A model generated the notes under the pieces. That model was not told the origin of the DNA. It did not search any database and saw only the letters and a list, made by a program, of their open reading frames with translations. Positions 24,182-32,706 of a DNA stretch of 64,000 nucleotides are shown piece after piece. The translations under genes and the position numbers were made by a program. Positions within the stretch are counted from its first letter, which is position 1. Each line of letters begins with the position of its first letter. Origin of the DNA: JAWLCA01 sp041687395 (GTDB lineage: Bacteria > Pseudomonadota > Alphaproteobacteria > Rhodobacterales > Rhodobacteraceae); assembly GCA_041687395.1 (NCBI GenBank), contig JAWLCA010000014.1, forward strand, positions 46,886 to 110,885. The letters run 5' to 3'.

Positions 24182-25567
24182 GTGGCGGGTAAGATCCTGA
24201 TCGTGGACGATGTTGCCACGAATAGAATCATACTCAAGGTCAAGCTGGCAGCCGCATGCTACGAAAGCGTGCAGGCGGCCGACGGGACCAGTGCGCTGCG
24301 GATGATTCGCGAAATGCAACCGGATCTGGTGCTGCTGGACATCATGCTGCCGGACACCGACGGGATCACCATCTGCCAGATGATGCGCGAGGACCCGGCG
24401 ACGCGCGAGATCCCCGTGGTGATGATCACCGCGCTGTCGGACAACGAGACGCGATTGCGCGCGCTGAAGGCCGGCGCCGACGACGTGCTGACCAAGCCGG
24501 TCGACGAGGTGATCCTGCTGGCCCGTATTCGCAGCCTGCTGCGCGCCCGCGAAACGGCCGAAGAGTTGCGCCTGCGCGAGGCCACCTGCACCGAAATGGG
24601 GTTCGCCGAGGTGGGCGACGGGTTCGTGCAGCCTGGCCGCATCGCCCTGATCGCGCCGCGGACCGACGTGGCGCTGGCGTGGAAACGCGCGCTTGAGGCG
24701 CATACGACCGACCATCTGGAAGTGATCGACCGCACCGACGCGCTGGCCGGGACGATCGAGCACAACGGCGCCGACATCTACGTGATCGCCGCCGATCTGG
24801 CCGCGCGCGGTGACGGCCTGCGGCTTCTGTCGGATCTGCGCAGCCGCAGCGCCAGCCGGCATTCGGTGATCTGCATGATCCTGCCGGAGGACGGGCGGGA
24901 CACCGGGGCGATGGCGCTGGATCTGGGTGCTACCGATCTGGTTCCGGAACGGTTCGACGCCGAGGAACTGGCCCTGCGCCTGAAACTGCAACTGCATCGC
25001 AAGCGGATGGCCGACCGGCTGCGCGAGTCAGTCCGCGACGGCTTGCGGATGGCGGTGACCGACCCGCTGACCGGGCTGTTCAACCGGCGCTACGCGATGC
25101 CGCATCTTGCCCGCATCGCGGCGCGCGCGGGGGAAACCCAGCGCAGCTATGCGGTTCTGGCGGTCGACCTCGACCGATTCAAGTCTGTCAACGACACCTA
25201 TGGGCATGCCGCGGGAGATTGCGTGCTCGTCGAGGTCTCGGATCGTCTGCGCGCCAGTTTGCGCGGGTCTGACCTGATCGCACGCATTGGCGGCGAGGAA
25301 TTCCTGATCGTTCTGTCGGATACTGGCCTCGATGAGGCGCAGATGATCGCGGAACGCATCCGCCGGACGGTCGAGGAAACGCCGATCGCCTTTGGCAATG
25401 GTCGCGCCGTTTCCATCACCCTGTCGGTTGGCCTCGCGATGGGTGGTACCGCGTCGCCGGCCGGTGAAAGCACGGCCGATGAGGTCGTCGCCCGCGCCGA
25501 TCGCGCGCTTCTTGCGGCCAAGGCGGAGGGGCGCAATCAGGTCACTGTGGGGCTGACCGCAGCCTGA
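24182..25567 (+). CDS. pleD: PleD-type diguanylate cyclase response regulator
   Basis: PleD makes cyclic di-GMP when phosphorylated. The GTG at 24182 (VAGKILIVDD) is preferred because GGCGGGGGC precedes it; an ATG at 24149 adds 11 residues. The first receiver has VDDVATNRI, phosphoacceptor Asp in LVLLDIMLPDTDGI, and VLTKPVDEVILLARI. A second, degenerate receiver lies at about residues 145-280. The GGDEF domain has DPLTGLFNRRYA, the active-site GGEEF near residue 370, and an RGSD inhibitory site five residues before it. The catalytic and I-site residues are intact. In this group PleD controls the switch between motile and attached life. Confidence 0.95.
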   Translation: MAGKILIVDDVATNRIILKVKLAAACYESVQAADGTSALRMIREMQPDLVLLDIMLPDTDGITICQMMREDPATREIPVVMITALSDNETRLRALKAGADDVLTKPVDEVILLARIRSLLRARETAEELRLREATCTEMGFAEVGDGFVQPGRIALIAPRTDVALAWKRALEAHTTDHLEVIDRTDALAGTIEHNGADIYVIAADLAARGDGLRLLSDLRSRSASRHSVICMILPEDGRDTGAMALDLGATDLVPERFDAEELALRLKLQLHRKRMADRLRESVRDGLRMAVTDPLTGLFNRRYAMPHLARIAARAGETQRSYAVLAVDLDRFKSVNDTYGHAAGDCVLVEVSDRLRASLRGSDLIARIGGEEFLIVLSDTGLDEAQMIAERIRRTVEETPIAFGNGRAVSITLSVGLAMGGTASPAGESTADEVVARADRALLAAKAEGRNQVTVGLTAA

Positions 25568-25615
25568 CATTTGGCTCACTCAACCAGAAAATGTAGGATC
25601 CGGAGAGACGTGATG

Positions 25616-26350
25616 GCTCCGGCGCGCGACGTGCCTGCATGTGCATATTCGCGGACAGGCGGCGGAAACCTATCCCGGCTTCACCCCTCGATGTCCGACC
25701 CCTACAAGGTGCCGACGTTCCAGAAGGTGCTGGACTATCTGACCGAATACAACACCCGCACCGGCAGCAACATCGGCATCTAGCCGGAGGCGAAGTCGCC
25801 CACTTCCGACTCGCAGACGCGTCAGATCGTCGAGCAGCTGAACGAGGCCGGCTTCCGCACGAGCAATGACAAGGTCTTCACCCAGAGCTTCGATTTCAAC
25901 GCGCTGAAGGCGCTTGCGGGCATTCATTCTGAACTGGGAAGCGATCAGCTTCTGGTCGCACTGGGCGGCGCAAGCCTTGTCGACGACGACTATCGCGTCA
26001 GCAACGTGTCGCTGTCCGAGATCGCGACCTTTGCGAACGGCATCGGCGTTTCTCTGGGCACCACCGTCGCGCAAAGTGCCGGTTTCGTGGACGCCGCCCA
26101 TGCGCTGGGCCTGATCGTGCACGGCTACACGCTGCGACCGCTGTCGCAGGCAGAGTCTGACGCGCAGATCGCCGGGTTGTTCCCGCTGGGCTATGACGGC
26201 TGGTTCACCGACTACACCGACCGTACTCGCGCCAGTCTCGATGCGCTGCTGCCGTCGGAACCAGGCGTCGCCCCGGTTCCGCTGCCGGCTGCGGGCTGGT
26301 TGCTGGTTTCGGCGCTGGGTGGTCTTTTGCTCTACCGCCGCAAGGTGTAA
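25616..26350 (+). pseudogene. Glycerophosphodiester phosphodiesterase with VPLPA sorting tail, decayed
   Basis: The frame from about 25699 reads MSDPYKVPTFQKVLDYLTEY then NIGI, a TAG at 25781-25783, and PEAKSPTSDSQTRQIVEQLN. In intact enzymes the stop position is Tyr (IGIYPE), so TAC has become TAG. Downstream the glycerophosphodiester phosphodiesterase pattern continues (VFTQSFDFNALKAL, LIVHGYTLRPL, LGYDGWFTDYTDRTR). The C-terminus VPLPAAGWLLVSALGGLLL plus YRRKV is a VPLPA-CTERM sorting signal. The N-terminal part, including the HRG and EXD catalytic motifs, is missing; only a short out-of-frame TYPGFTP remains. The gene is dead unless the stop is suppressed. Confidence 0.85.
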
Positions 26351-26402
26351 CGACTATGTGTGGGCGGCATTCAGCCGCCCGCCACGTCGTCCGGAGCATG
26401 GT

Positions 26403-27659
26403 ATGGCCAAGGCCCCCCTGTTCACGCCGGTCCTGATCGGGGGCTGCGTCATCATCATGCTCAGCTTTGCCGTCCGGGCAAGCTTTGGCGTCTTCCAAAT
26501 CCCCATCGCCGAGGAATTCGGGTGGCTGCGGGCCGAGTTCAGCCTGGCGATCGCCATCCAGAACCTCGCCTGGGGGATCGGGCAACCGATCTTTGGCGCC
26601 ATTGCAGAGCGGTTTGGCGACCGTCGGGCGATCATCGCGGGGGCCTTGGTCTATGCGCTGGGTCTGACGCTGTCGGCCTACGCGGTCACACCGGGGGCGC
26701 ATCAACTACTTGAAATCCTTGTCGGCTTCGGCATCGCCGGCACCGGGTTCGGGGTGATCCTGGCGGTCGTCGGACGCGCCGCGTCTGATGAGAACCGGTC
26801 GATGGCGCTGGGTGTCGCCACGGCGGCCGGGTCGGCCGGACAGGTCATCGGGGCGCCGGTGGCCGAATTCCTGCTGTCGATGATGGGTTGGCAGCAGGTC
26901 TTTCTGATCTTTGCGGCGACGATCCTGGCGTCGCTACTTGTGCTGCCGTTGATGCGCAGCCCCGCCCCCGCTTCACGGGCAGAGCTGGAGCAGACGATGG
27001 GCGCGGCGCTGACGCGCGCCTTTCGCGACCCCAGCTTCACGCTGATCTTCCTCGGGTTCTTCTCTTGCGGCTATCAACTGGCTTTCGTGACCGCCCATTT
27101 CCCAGCCCTCGTTACCGAGATGTGCGGCCCTATCGACCCGAACGGAATCCTTGCAGGGATCGGCGTTACCACCACCTCGGCTCTTGGCGCGGTCGCGATC
27201 TCGCTGATCGGCCTTGCCAATATCGCAGGCACGATCACCGCCGGCTGGGCCGGGCGCCGGTTCTCGCGCAAGTACCTGCTGGCCGGGATCTATGCCGCAC
27301 GCACGCTGGTGGCTGCGGGTTTCATCCTGCTGCCGATCACGCCGGGCTCGGTCATCATCTTCTCGGTGCTGATGGGCTCGCTATGGCTGGCGACGGTGCC
27401 ACTGACCAGCGGGCTGGTCGCGCATATCTATGGCCTGCGTTACATGGGTACGCTCTACGGGATCGTCTTCTTCAGCCATCAACTCGGCTCTTTTCTGGGG
27501 GTCTGGCTGGGCGGACGGATGTACGACGTGACGGGGGATTACACCCTCGTGTGGTGGATCGGCGTCGCCGTCGGGGCGTTTTCGGCAATCGTTCATCTGC
27601 CGGTCCGCGAACGCCCCATGGATCTGCCAGGCGTAGCGCGCCCACCTGCAGCGGTCTGA
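26403..27659 (+). CDS. MFS transporter (OFA/oxalate-formate-like)
   Basis: The 418-residue protein has 12 predicted transmembrane helices. The N-terminal part RASFGVFQIPIAEEFGWLRA resembles MFS carriers of the monocarboxylate/OFA type. The loop 2-3 motif is AERFGDRRAIIAGALVYALG, and the repeat at loop 8-9 is AGWAGRRFSRKYLLAGIY. The ligand is unknown; family members often export or import small organic acids. The gene follows the broken phosphodiesterase by about 50 bases and converges with the tiny membrane-protein gene. Confidence 0.88.
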   Translation: MAKAPLFTPVLIGGCVIIMLSFAVRASFGVFQIPIAEEFGWLRAEFSLAIAIQNLAWGIGQPIFGAIAERFGDRRAIIAGALVYALGLTLSAYAVTPGAHQLLEILVGFGIAGTGFGVILAVVGRAASDENRSMALGVATAAGSAGQVIGAPVAEFLLSMMGWQQVFLIFAATILASLLVLPLMRSPAPASRAELEQTMGAALTRAFRDPSFTLIFLGFFSCGYQLAFVTAHFPALVTEMCGPIDPNGILAGIGVTTTSALGAVAISLIGLANIAGTITAGWAGRRFSRKYLLAGIYAARTLVAAGFILLPITPGSVIIFSVLMGSLWLATVPLTSGLVAHIYGLRYMGTLYGIVFFSHQLGSFLGVWLGGRMYDVTGDYTLVWWIGVAVGAFSAIVHLPVRERPMDLPGVARPPAAV

Positions 27660-27748
27660 CCCTGAGGCGTTGCAGAGGTCAACGAGCCAAAGCGCTCACC
27701 CGCATCTGAAAGGGCAAAGACCTTTGTGCTAACGGACTTATTTGCCGC

Positions 27749-27916
27749 TCACTTCTTTGACTTCTTGCCCGAAGAGACGATCAGATCATAACCGGCAAAA
27801 AGCGCCGTGGCGACGACCACGATCCCCAGATCCCACCGATTCACGTGCCAGATCAGGATACCAAGGAAACAGCAAAGGATCACATAAGCCACAAGGGCCA
27901 TCAGACGGTTGGTCAT
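27749..27916 (-). CDS. Small membrane protein (55 residues) coupled to the amidase
   Basis: I read this short gene by hand. It starts MTNRLMALVAYVILCCFLGI, continues LIWHVNRWDLGIVVVATALF, and ends AGYDLIVSSGKKSKK. Two hydrophobic helices are separated by a short HVNRWD loop, with a Lys-rich tail. The ATG overlaps the amidase stop as ATGA, and GGAGAGCGAGAG precedes it, so it is probably translated by coupling. It closes the TRAP-amidase operon. I do not recognise a family; similar tiny proteins sometimes end TRAP operons. Confidence 0.8.
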   Translation of the reverse strand: MTNRLMALVAYVILCCFLGILIWHVNRWDLGIVVVATALFAGYDLIVSSGKKSKK

Positions 27917-29298
27917 CTCTCGCTCTCCTCGATCTCGGTCGCGGCGACATGCTGCGCAAGCCAGCGGGCAGTTCGCAAAAGCCGGGCGTCGTCACCGCGG
28001 CGGCCCACCAGTTGCACGCCCATAGGCAACCCGTTCTCGGCGGAAAACAACGGGATCGTTACCGCAGGGGTGCCGCACAGCGTCCAAAGGCCGTTGAAGA
28101 TGGCGGTTCCGGTGCTTTCCAGGCCCGCCGGTGCCGGCCCGGTGGTGGCTGGCGTCAGGATGGCATCGCAGCGCTCGAATATCTCGTCCAGGCCGGCGTT
28201 CAGCACCTCGCGCCAGTCCAGGGCCGAGATGTAGTCGCGTGCCAGAATGGCCTTGCCCTCGTCCATCGCAGCCCTCAGGACATCCGACATCTGGTCGCGT
28301 CCGCGACGTTCCAGCGAATAGTAGCACTTCGCCATCTCGGCAAAGTTGATCCGCCTGCGCATCGGCTCTGCCTGATCGAATGCGTTGGGCAGGCCGGTCT
28401 CGAAACACTGATCCCCAAGAACCTCCACCAGTTCCTTCATGGCAAGGCGTGTCTGCTCGTCGGCCTGATCTTCGCACGGGAGGTGCACGAAGGCGAACAT
28501 CGGTGTCACCGGCACCTTTGACGCGGCGACCGACAACATCCGTGCCGCGGGGACGGGCTGCGTCGCAGGATCAGCGGGATCGAGCCCCATCAGCGCCTCG
28601 GTCAGCAGCGCCGCATCCTCGACGCTGCGGGCAAAGACGCCAAGCGTGTCCAGAAAAGGCGATTGCGCCAGAACGCCCGTGCGCGGGATAGCTCCGAAAG
28701 TCGGCTTGAACCCGACGATGCCGCAGTAGGCAGCGGGCCGGATCACCGATCCGCCGGTCTGCGTGCCGATGGCCAATGGCACCATGCCGGCCGCAACCGC
28801 GGCTGCCGACCCCTGTGAGGAACCGCCCGGCGTGTGGTCGGGGTTGTGGGGATTGCGCGTTTTTCCGGGGTGCATGAAGGCAGCCTCGGTGGTGACGGTT
28901 TTGCCCATGACGATCGCACCAGCCGCCTTCAGCCGTGTAACGATCCAGGCGTCCGTGATCGGTTTGCGCCCGGCTTCGATGGGTGTGCCGTTCTCGGTCG
29001 GCATCCCGGCGGTGTCGATCACATCCTTCAGCCCGACGGGAAGGCCATGCAGCGGACCTATCGGCGCGCCCGAGGCCCGCCGTTCGTCCAGTGCCTTGGC
29101 TTGCTGCATCACATGATCGCTGTCGAGATAGGCCCACGCCTGCACCTGCGGCTCATGTGCCGCAACCTGTTCCAGACAGGCGGCGGCGTATTCAACCGCC
29201 CGCACCGCACCGCTGGCGAGACGATCGCGGATCTCCACGGCCCCAAGCGAGAGCAGGGGGCTTGGGCCCGCCCTCTTCTGTGCTCTAGCGTGCGCCAT
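27913..29298 (-). CDS. Amidase (amidase signature family)
   Basis: The 461-residue enzyme from the ATG at 29298 overlaps the TRAP large subunit by 14 bases. The Ser-Ser-Lys triad is present: Lys in LPVGLKDVIDTAG, cis-Ser in TPGGSSQGSAAAVAAG, and nucleophile Ser in IGTQTGGSVIRPAAYCGIVG. FKPTFGAIPRTGV follows. Such enzymes hydrolyse carboxylic amides. It is co-transcribed with a TRAP transporter and close to a ring-cleavage cluster, so the imported compound may be an amide or amidated aromatic acid; this is inference. It is not part of a GatCAB set. Confidence 0.92.
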   Translation of the reverse strand: MAHARAQKRAGPSPLLSLGAVEIRDRLASGAVRAVEYAAACLEQVAAHEPQVQAWAYLDSDHVMQQAKALDERRASGAPIGPLHGLPVGLKDVIDTAGMPTENGTPIEAGRKPITDAWIVTRLKAAGAIVMGKTVTTEAAFMHPGKTRNPHNPDHTPGGSSQGSAAAVAAGMVPLAIGTQTGGSVIRPAAYCGIVGFKPTFGAIPRTGVLAQSPFLDTLGVFARSVEDAALLTEALMGLDPADPATQPVPAARMLSVAASKVPVTPMFAFVHLPCEDQADEQTRLAMKELVEVLGDQCFETGLPNAFDQAEPMRRRINFAEMAKCYYSLERRGRDQMSDVLRAAMDEGKAILARDYISALDWREVLNAGLDEIFERCDAILTPATTGPAPAGLESTGTAIFNGLWTLCGTPAVTIPLFSAENGLPMGVQLVGRRGDDARLLRTARWLAQHVAATEIEESER

Positions 29299-30706
29299 AG
29301 AACAGCTCTGGCAGGTAGAAAACGATCTGCGGGAAGGCATACATCAGGAACATGCAGATGAAGACCATGAACAGGAACGGCATGACCCCCGCGAATATCT
29401 CGGTGAGCTTCACACTTGGTGGCGCGATCCCCTTCAGGTAATAGGCCGACATCGCCATTGGTGGTGTCAGGAACGAGGTCTGCAGGTTGAGCGCGACAAG
29501 GATGCCGAAGAACAGCGGGTCGATCCCGAACATCGGCAGAAGCGGCAGGAAGATGGGCACGAAGATGATGATGATCTCGGACCATTCCAGCGGCCACCCC
29601 AGCAGGAAGATGATCAACTGAGCCAGCAGAAGGAATTGCAGCGGCGTGAGGCTGAGCCCGCCCACGAATTCCGAGATCAGATGTTCACCGCCCAGATACG
29701 AGAAAACCGACGAGAAGGTGTAGGAGCCGACAAACAACCAGCAGACCATCGCGGTCGTCCGCACGGTCAGATAGACGGACTCACGCAGCCGCTGGAAGGT
29801 CATCGCCCGATATCCGACCGCCAGAACGATGCCCCCCAAGGCCCCGATCGCGGCAGCCTCGGTCGGCGTCGCCAGGCCGAAAAGGATCGACCCCAGCACC
29901 GCAAAGATCAGGAAGGCCAGCGGGAAGAACGACGTCAGCAGCATGACGACCAGCTGCCCCATGGGCACGTCGGGCACGTCTTCCTTGGACAGCTTCGGCG
30001 CGAGGTGCGGCTGCACGATGGACCGTCCGATCACGTAGATCAGGTACAGGCCGACCAGCGTGAAACCGGGAAGCAGAGCACCGGCATAAAGCCTGACGAT
30101 CGAGACGCCCGAAGCGGCGGCATAGACGATGAGCATGATCGAAGGCGGGATCAGGATGCCCAGCGTGCCGCCCGCGCAGATGATCCCGCTGGCGAAGCTG
30201 TTGTTGTAACGCGCCTTCAGCATCGCCGGCAGCGCAAGCAACCCCATCAAGGTCACCACCGCACCCACGATCCCGGTGGCTGTCGCGAACAGCGCACAGG
30301 TGATCAACGCGGCCACGCCCATTGATCCTGGAAGCCGCCGCGTGGCGATGGCAAGGGTCGAAAACAGGCGGTCGACGATGTTGGCACGTTCGACGATGTA
30401 ACCCATGAAGAGGAACAGCGGCACTGCGGTCAGCACCTCGTTCGACATCACCGTGTACGTCTGGTTTATGAACAGGTCAAAGACGCGGTTGTTGTAGAAC
30501 CCCTCTAGCCAGGCAGAGGATGATGACCACCAGTCTGCATCTTCAGCCAGCCGCTCGAACGTCCGCCACTGCCGTCCCGGATCGAAATAGGCGTAGTATC
30601 CGAAGCCGATCCCAAGGGCCATCAGCGTGAACGCGATGGGAAACCCGAGAAAGACGAGCATGATGAAGATGGCAAGCATCGACAGGGCGACTTGGGGGTC
30701 GGTCAC
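29285..30706 (-). CDS. TRAP transporter large membrane subunit (DctM type)
   Basis: The 473-residue protein starts at a GTG (30706) with GGAGCC upstream. It is a polytopic membrane protein with DctM motifs: VPLFLFMGYIVERANIVDRL, GGTLGILIPPSIMLIVYAAA, LATPTEAAAIGALGG and the C-terminal TSFLTPPMAMSAYYLKGIAP. An extended N-terminal loop of about 70 residues between the first helices (FDPGRQWRTFERLAEDADWW) is typical of the larger DctM subtype paired with TakP-like receptors. It forms the permease of the aromatic-locus importer. Confidence 0.94.
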   Translation of the reverse strand: MTDPQVALSMLAIFIMLVFLGFPIAFTLMALGIGFGYYAYFDPGRQWRTFERLAEDADWWSSSSAWLEGFYNNRVFDLFINQTYTVMSNEVLTAVPLFLFMGYIVERANIVDRLFSTLAIATRRLPGSMGVAALITCALFATATGIVGAVVTLMGLLALPAMLKARYNNSFASGIICAGGTLGILIPPSIMLIVYAAASGVSIVRLYAGALLPGFTLVGLYLIYVIGRSIVQPHLAPKLSKEDVPDVPMGQLVVMLLTSFFPLAFLIFAVLGSILFGLATPTEAAAIGALGGIVLAVGYRAMTFQRLRESVYLTVRTTAMVCWLFVGSYTFSSVFSYLGGEHLISEFVGGLSLTPLQFLLLAQLIIFLLGWPLEWSEIIIIFVPIFLPLLPMFGIDPLFFGILVALNLQTSFLTPPMAMSAYYLKGIAPPSVKLTEIFAGVMPFLFMVFICMFLMYAFPQIVFYLPELFYGAR

Positions 30707-30756
30707 TGCATCGGCTCCGTTTGTTGCCGTATCGGCATGTTGTTTTCAGAGTAAGG

Positions 30757-31344
30757 TCAGGAAGTTTTCTGCTGTGCCGCCTGTTCGGCCTGCTGGCGCA
30801 ACAGAAGTGCTTCGGTCTCTTCTACATCCTCGTCGGCCTGCAACCAGTGGCCGGTGCGTATGCAGTGGATGCAACGAAAGACCTGGGCGATACCCTGGAT
30901 GAAGAGCAGAAGGCCCGCCGCGACGAGTACGGATTTAAACTGGTAAATCGGAATGCCTGCGGGACTATTGATGCTGACCTCTGTGTAGCTCCACGAACGG
31001 GAAGAATATTTCCAGCCCGAGAAGATCAATGCCAGAATACCCGGAAAGAAGAAGAAGATATAGAGGACGAGGTCAACCTTGGCCTGCGTCTGCGGGCGCC
31101 ACAAACGATAGAGAAAGTCACCGCGGACATGTCCTCCACGCGACAGGGTGTAGGCGCCCCCCATCATGAACAACGTGCCGTACATGATGAAGGAAACGTC
31201 AAGCGACCATGGGGTCGGCTTGTTCAGCATGTAGCGGACAAAGACCTCGTAGCTCACGCCAAAGGTCATCAGCAGAATCAGCCAACCGAAGGCCTTTCCG
31301 AACCAGGCCGACAGGCGGTCTGCGAACCGTATGAACCCGATCAT
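30757..31344 (-). CDS. TRAP transporter small membrane subunit (DctQ type)
   Basis: The protein has 195 residues and four transmembrane helices, including FGWLILLMTFGVSYEVFVRY, IMYGTLFMMGGAYTLSRGGH, DLVLYIFFFFPGILALIFSG and SVLVAAGLLLFIQGIAQVF. A charged C-terminal tail (ADEDVEETEALLLRQQAEQA) follows. It pairs with the large subunit 50 bases downstream. GGAGATAAAG precedes the start, and a terminator-like hairpin lies 24 bases upstream of it. Confidence 0.92.
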   Translation of the reverse strand: MIGFIRFADRLSAWFGKAFGWLILLMTFGVSYEVFVRYMLNKPTPWSLDVSFIMYGTLFMMGGAYTLSRGGHVRGDFLYRLWRPQTQAKVDLVLYIFFFFPGILALIFSGWKYSSRSWSYTEVSINSPAGIPIYQFKSVLVAAGLLLFIQGIAQVFRCIHCIRTGHWLQADEDVEETEALLLRQQAEQAAQQKTS

Positions 31345-31360
31345 GGGGCTTTATCTCCGC

Positions 31361-31393
31361 GAAAAATGGCCTGCCCCGAATGCGGGGCAGGCC
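31361..31393 (-). terminator. Hairpin with T run between receptor and permease genes
   Basis: An 11-bp perfect stem (GGCCTGCCCCG / CGGGGCAGGCC, 4-base loop) is followed on the minus strand by ATTTTTC. It sits after the receptor gene stop (31413) and before the small-subunit start (31344). Read-through past such hairpins commonly gives more receptor than permease. Confidence 0.8.
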
Positions 31394-31412
31394 AGTGTCA
31401 GAAAGATCCGGC

Positions 31413-32549
31413 TCAGAGCTGAAGCTTGCCGGGGAAGTAGTGATCGTAGGCAAGCGCATAGTCCGGAGCACCCATCAGTTCGTAGTAGGTGACCTGTTCG
31501 GTCCATGCGCGCTGGCTGTCCATGACCTTCTTGTTGAAGGGATCGGCTTCCAGTTCCACGATCAACTCGTCCCAAGCTTGCAGCTGGGCAGCCAAAATCT
31601 CCTGGCTGGTGCGATGAACCGCCACGCCCATCTCGTTCTCAAGGCGCTGCAGGTCAGAGGAGTATTCCTTCATCGCCAGCGCGGTGTTGGCTGTCGAAGC
31701 TGCCTCCACCCCGTATTTCAGGATCGCCTGAAGATCTTCGTCCAAATCGTCGAAGAAGTCCTTGTTGAAGATGAACTCGAAAGATTCCGACGCCTGGTGG
31801 TACGACGACAGGTAGTAGTTCTTTGCCACGTCCTGCGCGCCAAAGCGCATGTCCGAAGACGGGTTGTTGAACTCGAACGCGTCGATCACGCCGCGCTCCA
31901 TCGCCGGCACGATCTCGCCGCCCGGAAGCTGGAACAGGGCCATGCCCATCTTCTGCAGGAGGTCCGCGGCCAGACCGACGGTGCGATACTTCAGGCCATT
32001 GATGTCGGAGACGCTGTTCACTTCGTTCTTGAACCAGCCGAACGGCTGCGCGGGCATCGGAAAGCCCATGAAGCCATAGACGTTCATGCCGAGGATATCT
32101 TGCGTCAGTTCGCGATACAGCTCATCGCCGCCGCCCTGATAGAACCAGCCCAGCATCGTGGTCGCCGAGCCGCCCCAGACCGGGCCTGTGCCGAAGAACG
32201 ATGCCGCCTTGGACTTGCCGTACCAGTAGACCGGAACCGTGTGGGCTGCGTCCAGAACACCATCGTTACAGGCATCCATCACCTGGAAGGCACCCACGAC
32301 GGCACCGGCCGGCAGCAGGTCGACCCGAACGCGCCCTGCAGACATTTCCTCGACGCGCGTCACGTACTGGCGGGCGAAATCCATCCAGATGTCAGAGGCG
32401 GGCCACGATGTCTGCATACGGACGACAAGCGGCGACTGGCCGACCACGGCGGGGGCAGCAAGCATCGATCCCGCTGCAGCGCCGCCAGCCAAGGCGCCAG
32501 TCCGCAAGAATGAACGGCGCGACAGCGCCTTTTTCGAAGTGTCGGTCAT
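31413..32549 (-). CDS. TRAP transporter substrate-binding protein (TakP-like), Tat-exported
   Basis: The 378-residue protein has a twin-arginine signal (LSRRSFLRTGALAGGAAAG) and cleavage near AAPAVVG. It resembles the TakP group of TRAP receptors, which bind 2-oxo acids and related carboxylates: HTVPVYWYGKSKAASFFGTG, WFYQGGGDELY, GLKYRTVGLAADLLQKMG (Arg for the carboxylate) and GGEIVPAMERGVIDAFEFNN. TakP has a Trp where this has Phe-Asn-Asn, so the ligand may differ. It is the first gene of the transporter set, with a dyad upstream. Confidence 0.92.
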   Translation of the reverse strand: MTDTSKKALSRRSFLRTGALAGGAAAGSMLAAPAVVGQSPLVVRMQTSWPASDIWMDFARQYVTRVEEMSAGRVRVDLLPAGAVVGAFQVMDACNDGVLDAAHTVPVYWYGKSKAASFFGTGPVWGGSATTMLGWFYQGGGDELYRELTQDILGMNVYGFMGFPMPAQPFGWFKNEVNSVSDINGLKYRTVGLAADLLQKMGMALFQLPGGEIVPAMERGVIDAFEFNNPSSDMRFGAQDVAKNYYLSSYHQASESFEFIFNKDFFDDLDEDLQAILKYGVEAASTANTALAMKEYSSDLQRLENEMGVAVHRTSQEILAAQLQAWDELIVELEADPFNKKVMDSQRAWTEQVTYYELMGAPDYALAYDHYFPGKLQL

Positions 32550-32607
32550 ATATAACCCTCCCAGGATACCATCCCGCCGATCTCTACCGGCAGATTTGGT
32601 CAGATTT

Positions 32608-32632
32608 GCTTGCCAATTCGGTCATGGCAAGC
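32608..32632. promoter_or_regulatory. Inverted repeat upstream of the TRAP receptor gene
   Basis: GCTTGCCA-N9-TGGCAAGC is a perfect 8-bp inverted repeat 59-83 bases before the ATG at 32549. It may be an operator for the transporter operon. On the plus strand it is followed by CTTTT, but no plus-strand gene ends there, so a terminator role is unlikely. Confidence 0.5.
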
Positions 32633-32706
32633 CTTTTGGTTGAAGTTTTTGCCCATCAGGAGCCGGAATATGTGCAATTTTGTGTGTGACACGGGTGTTG
32701 GCGCTA

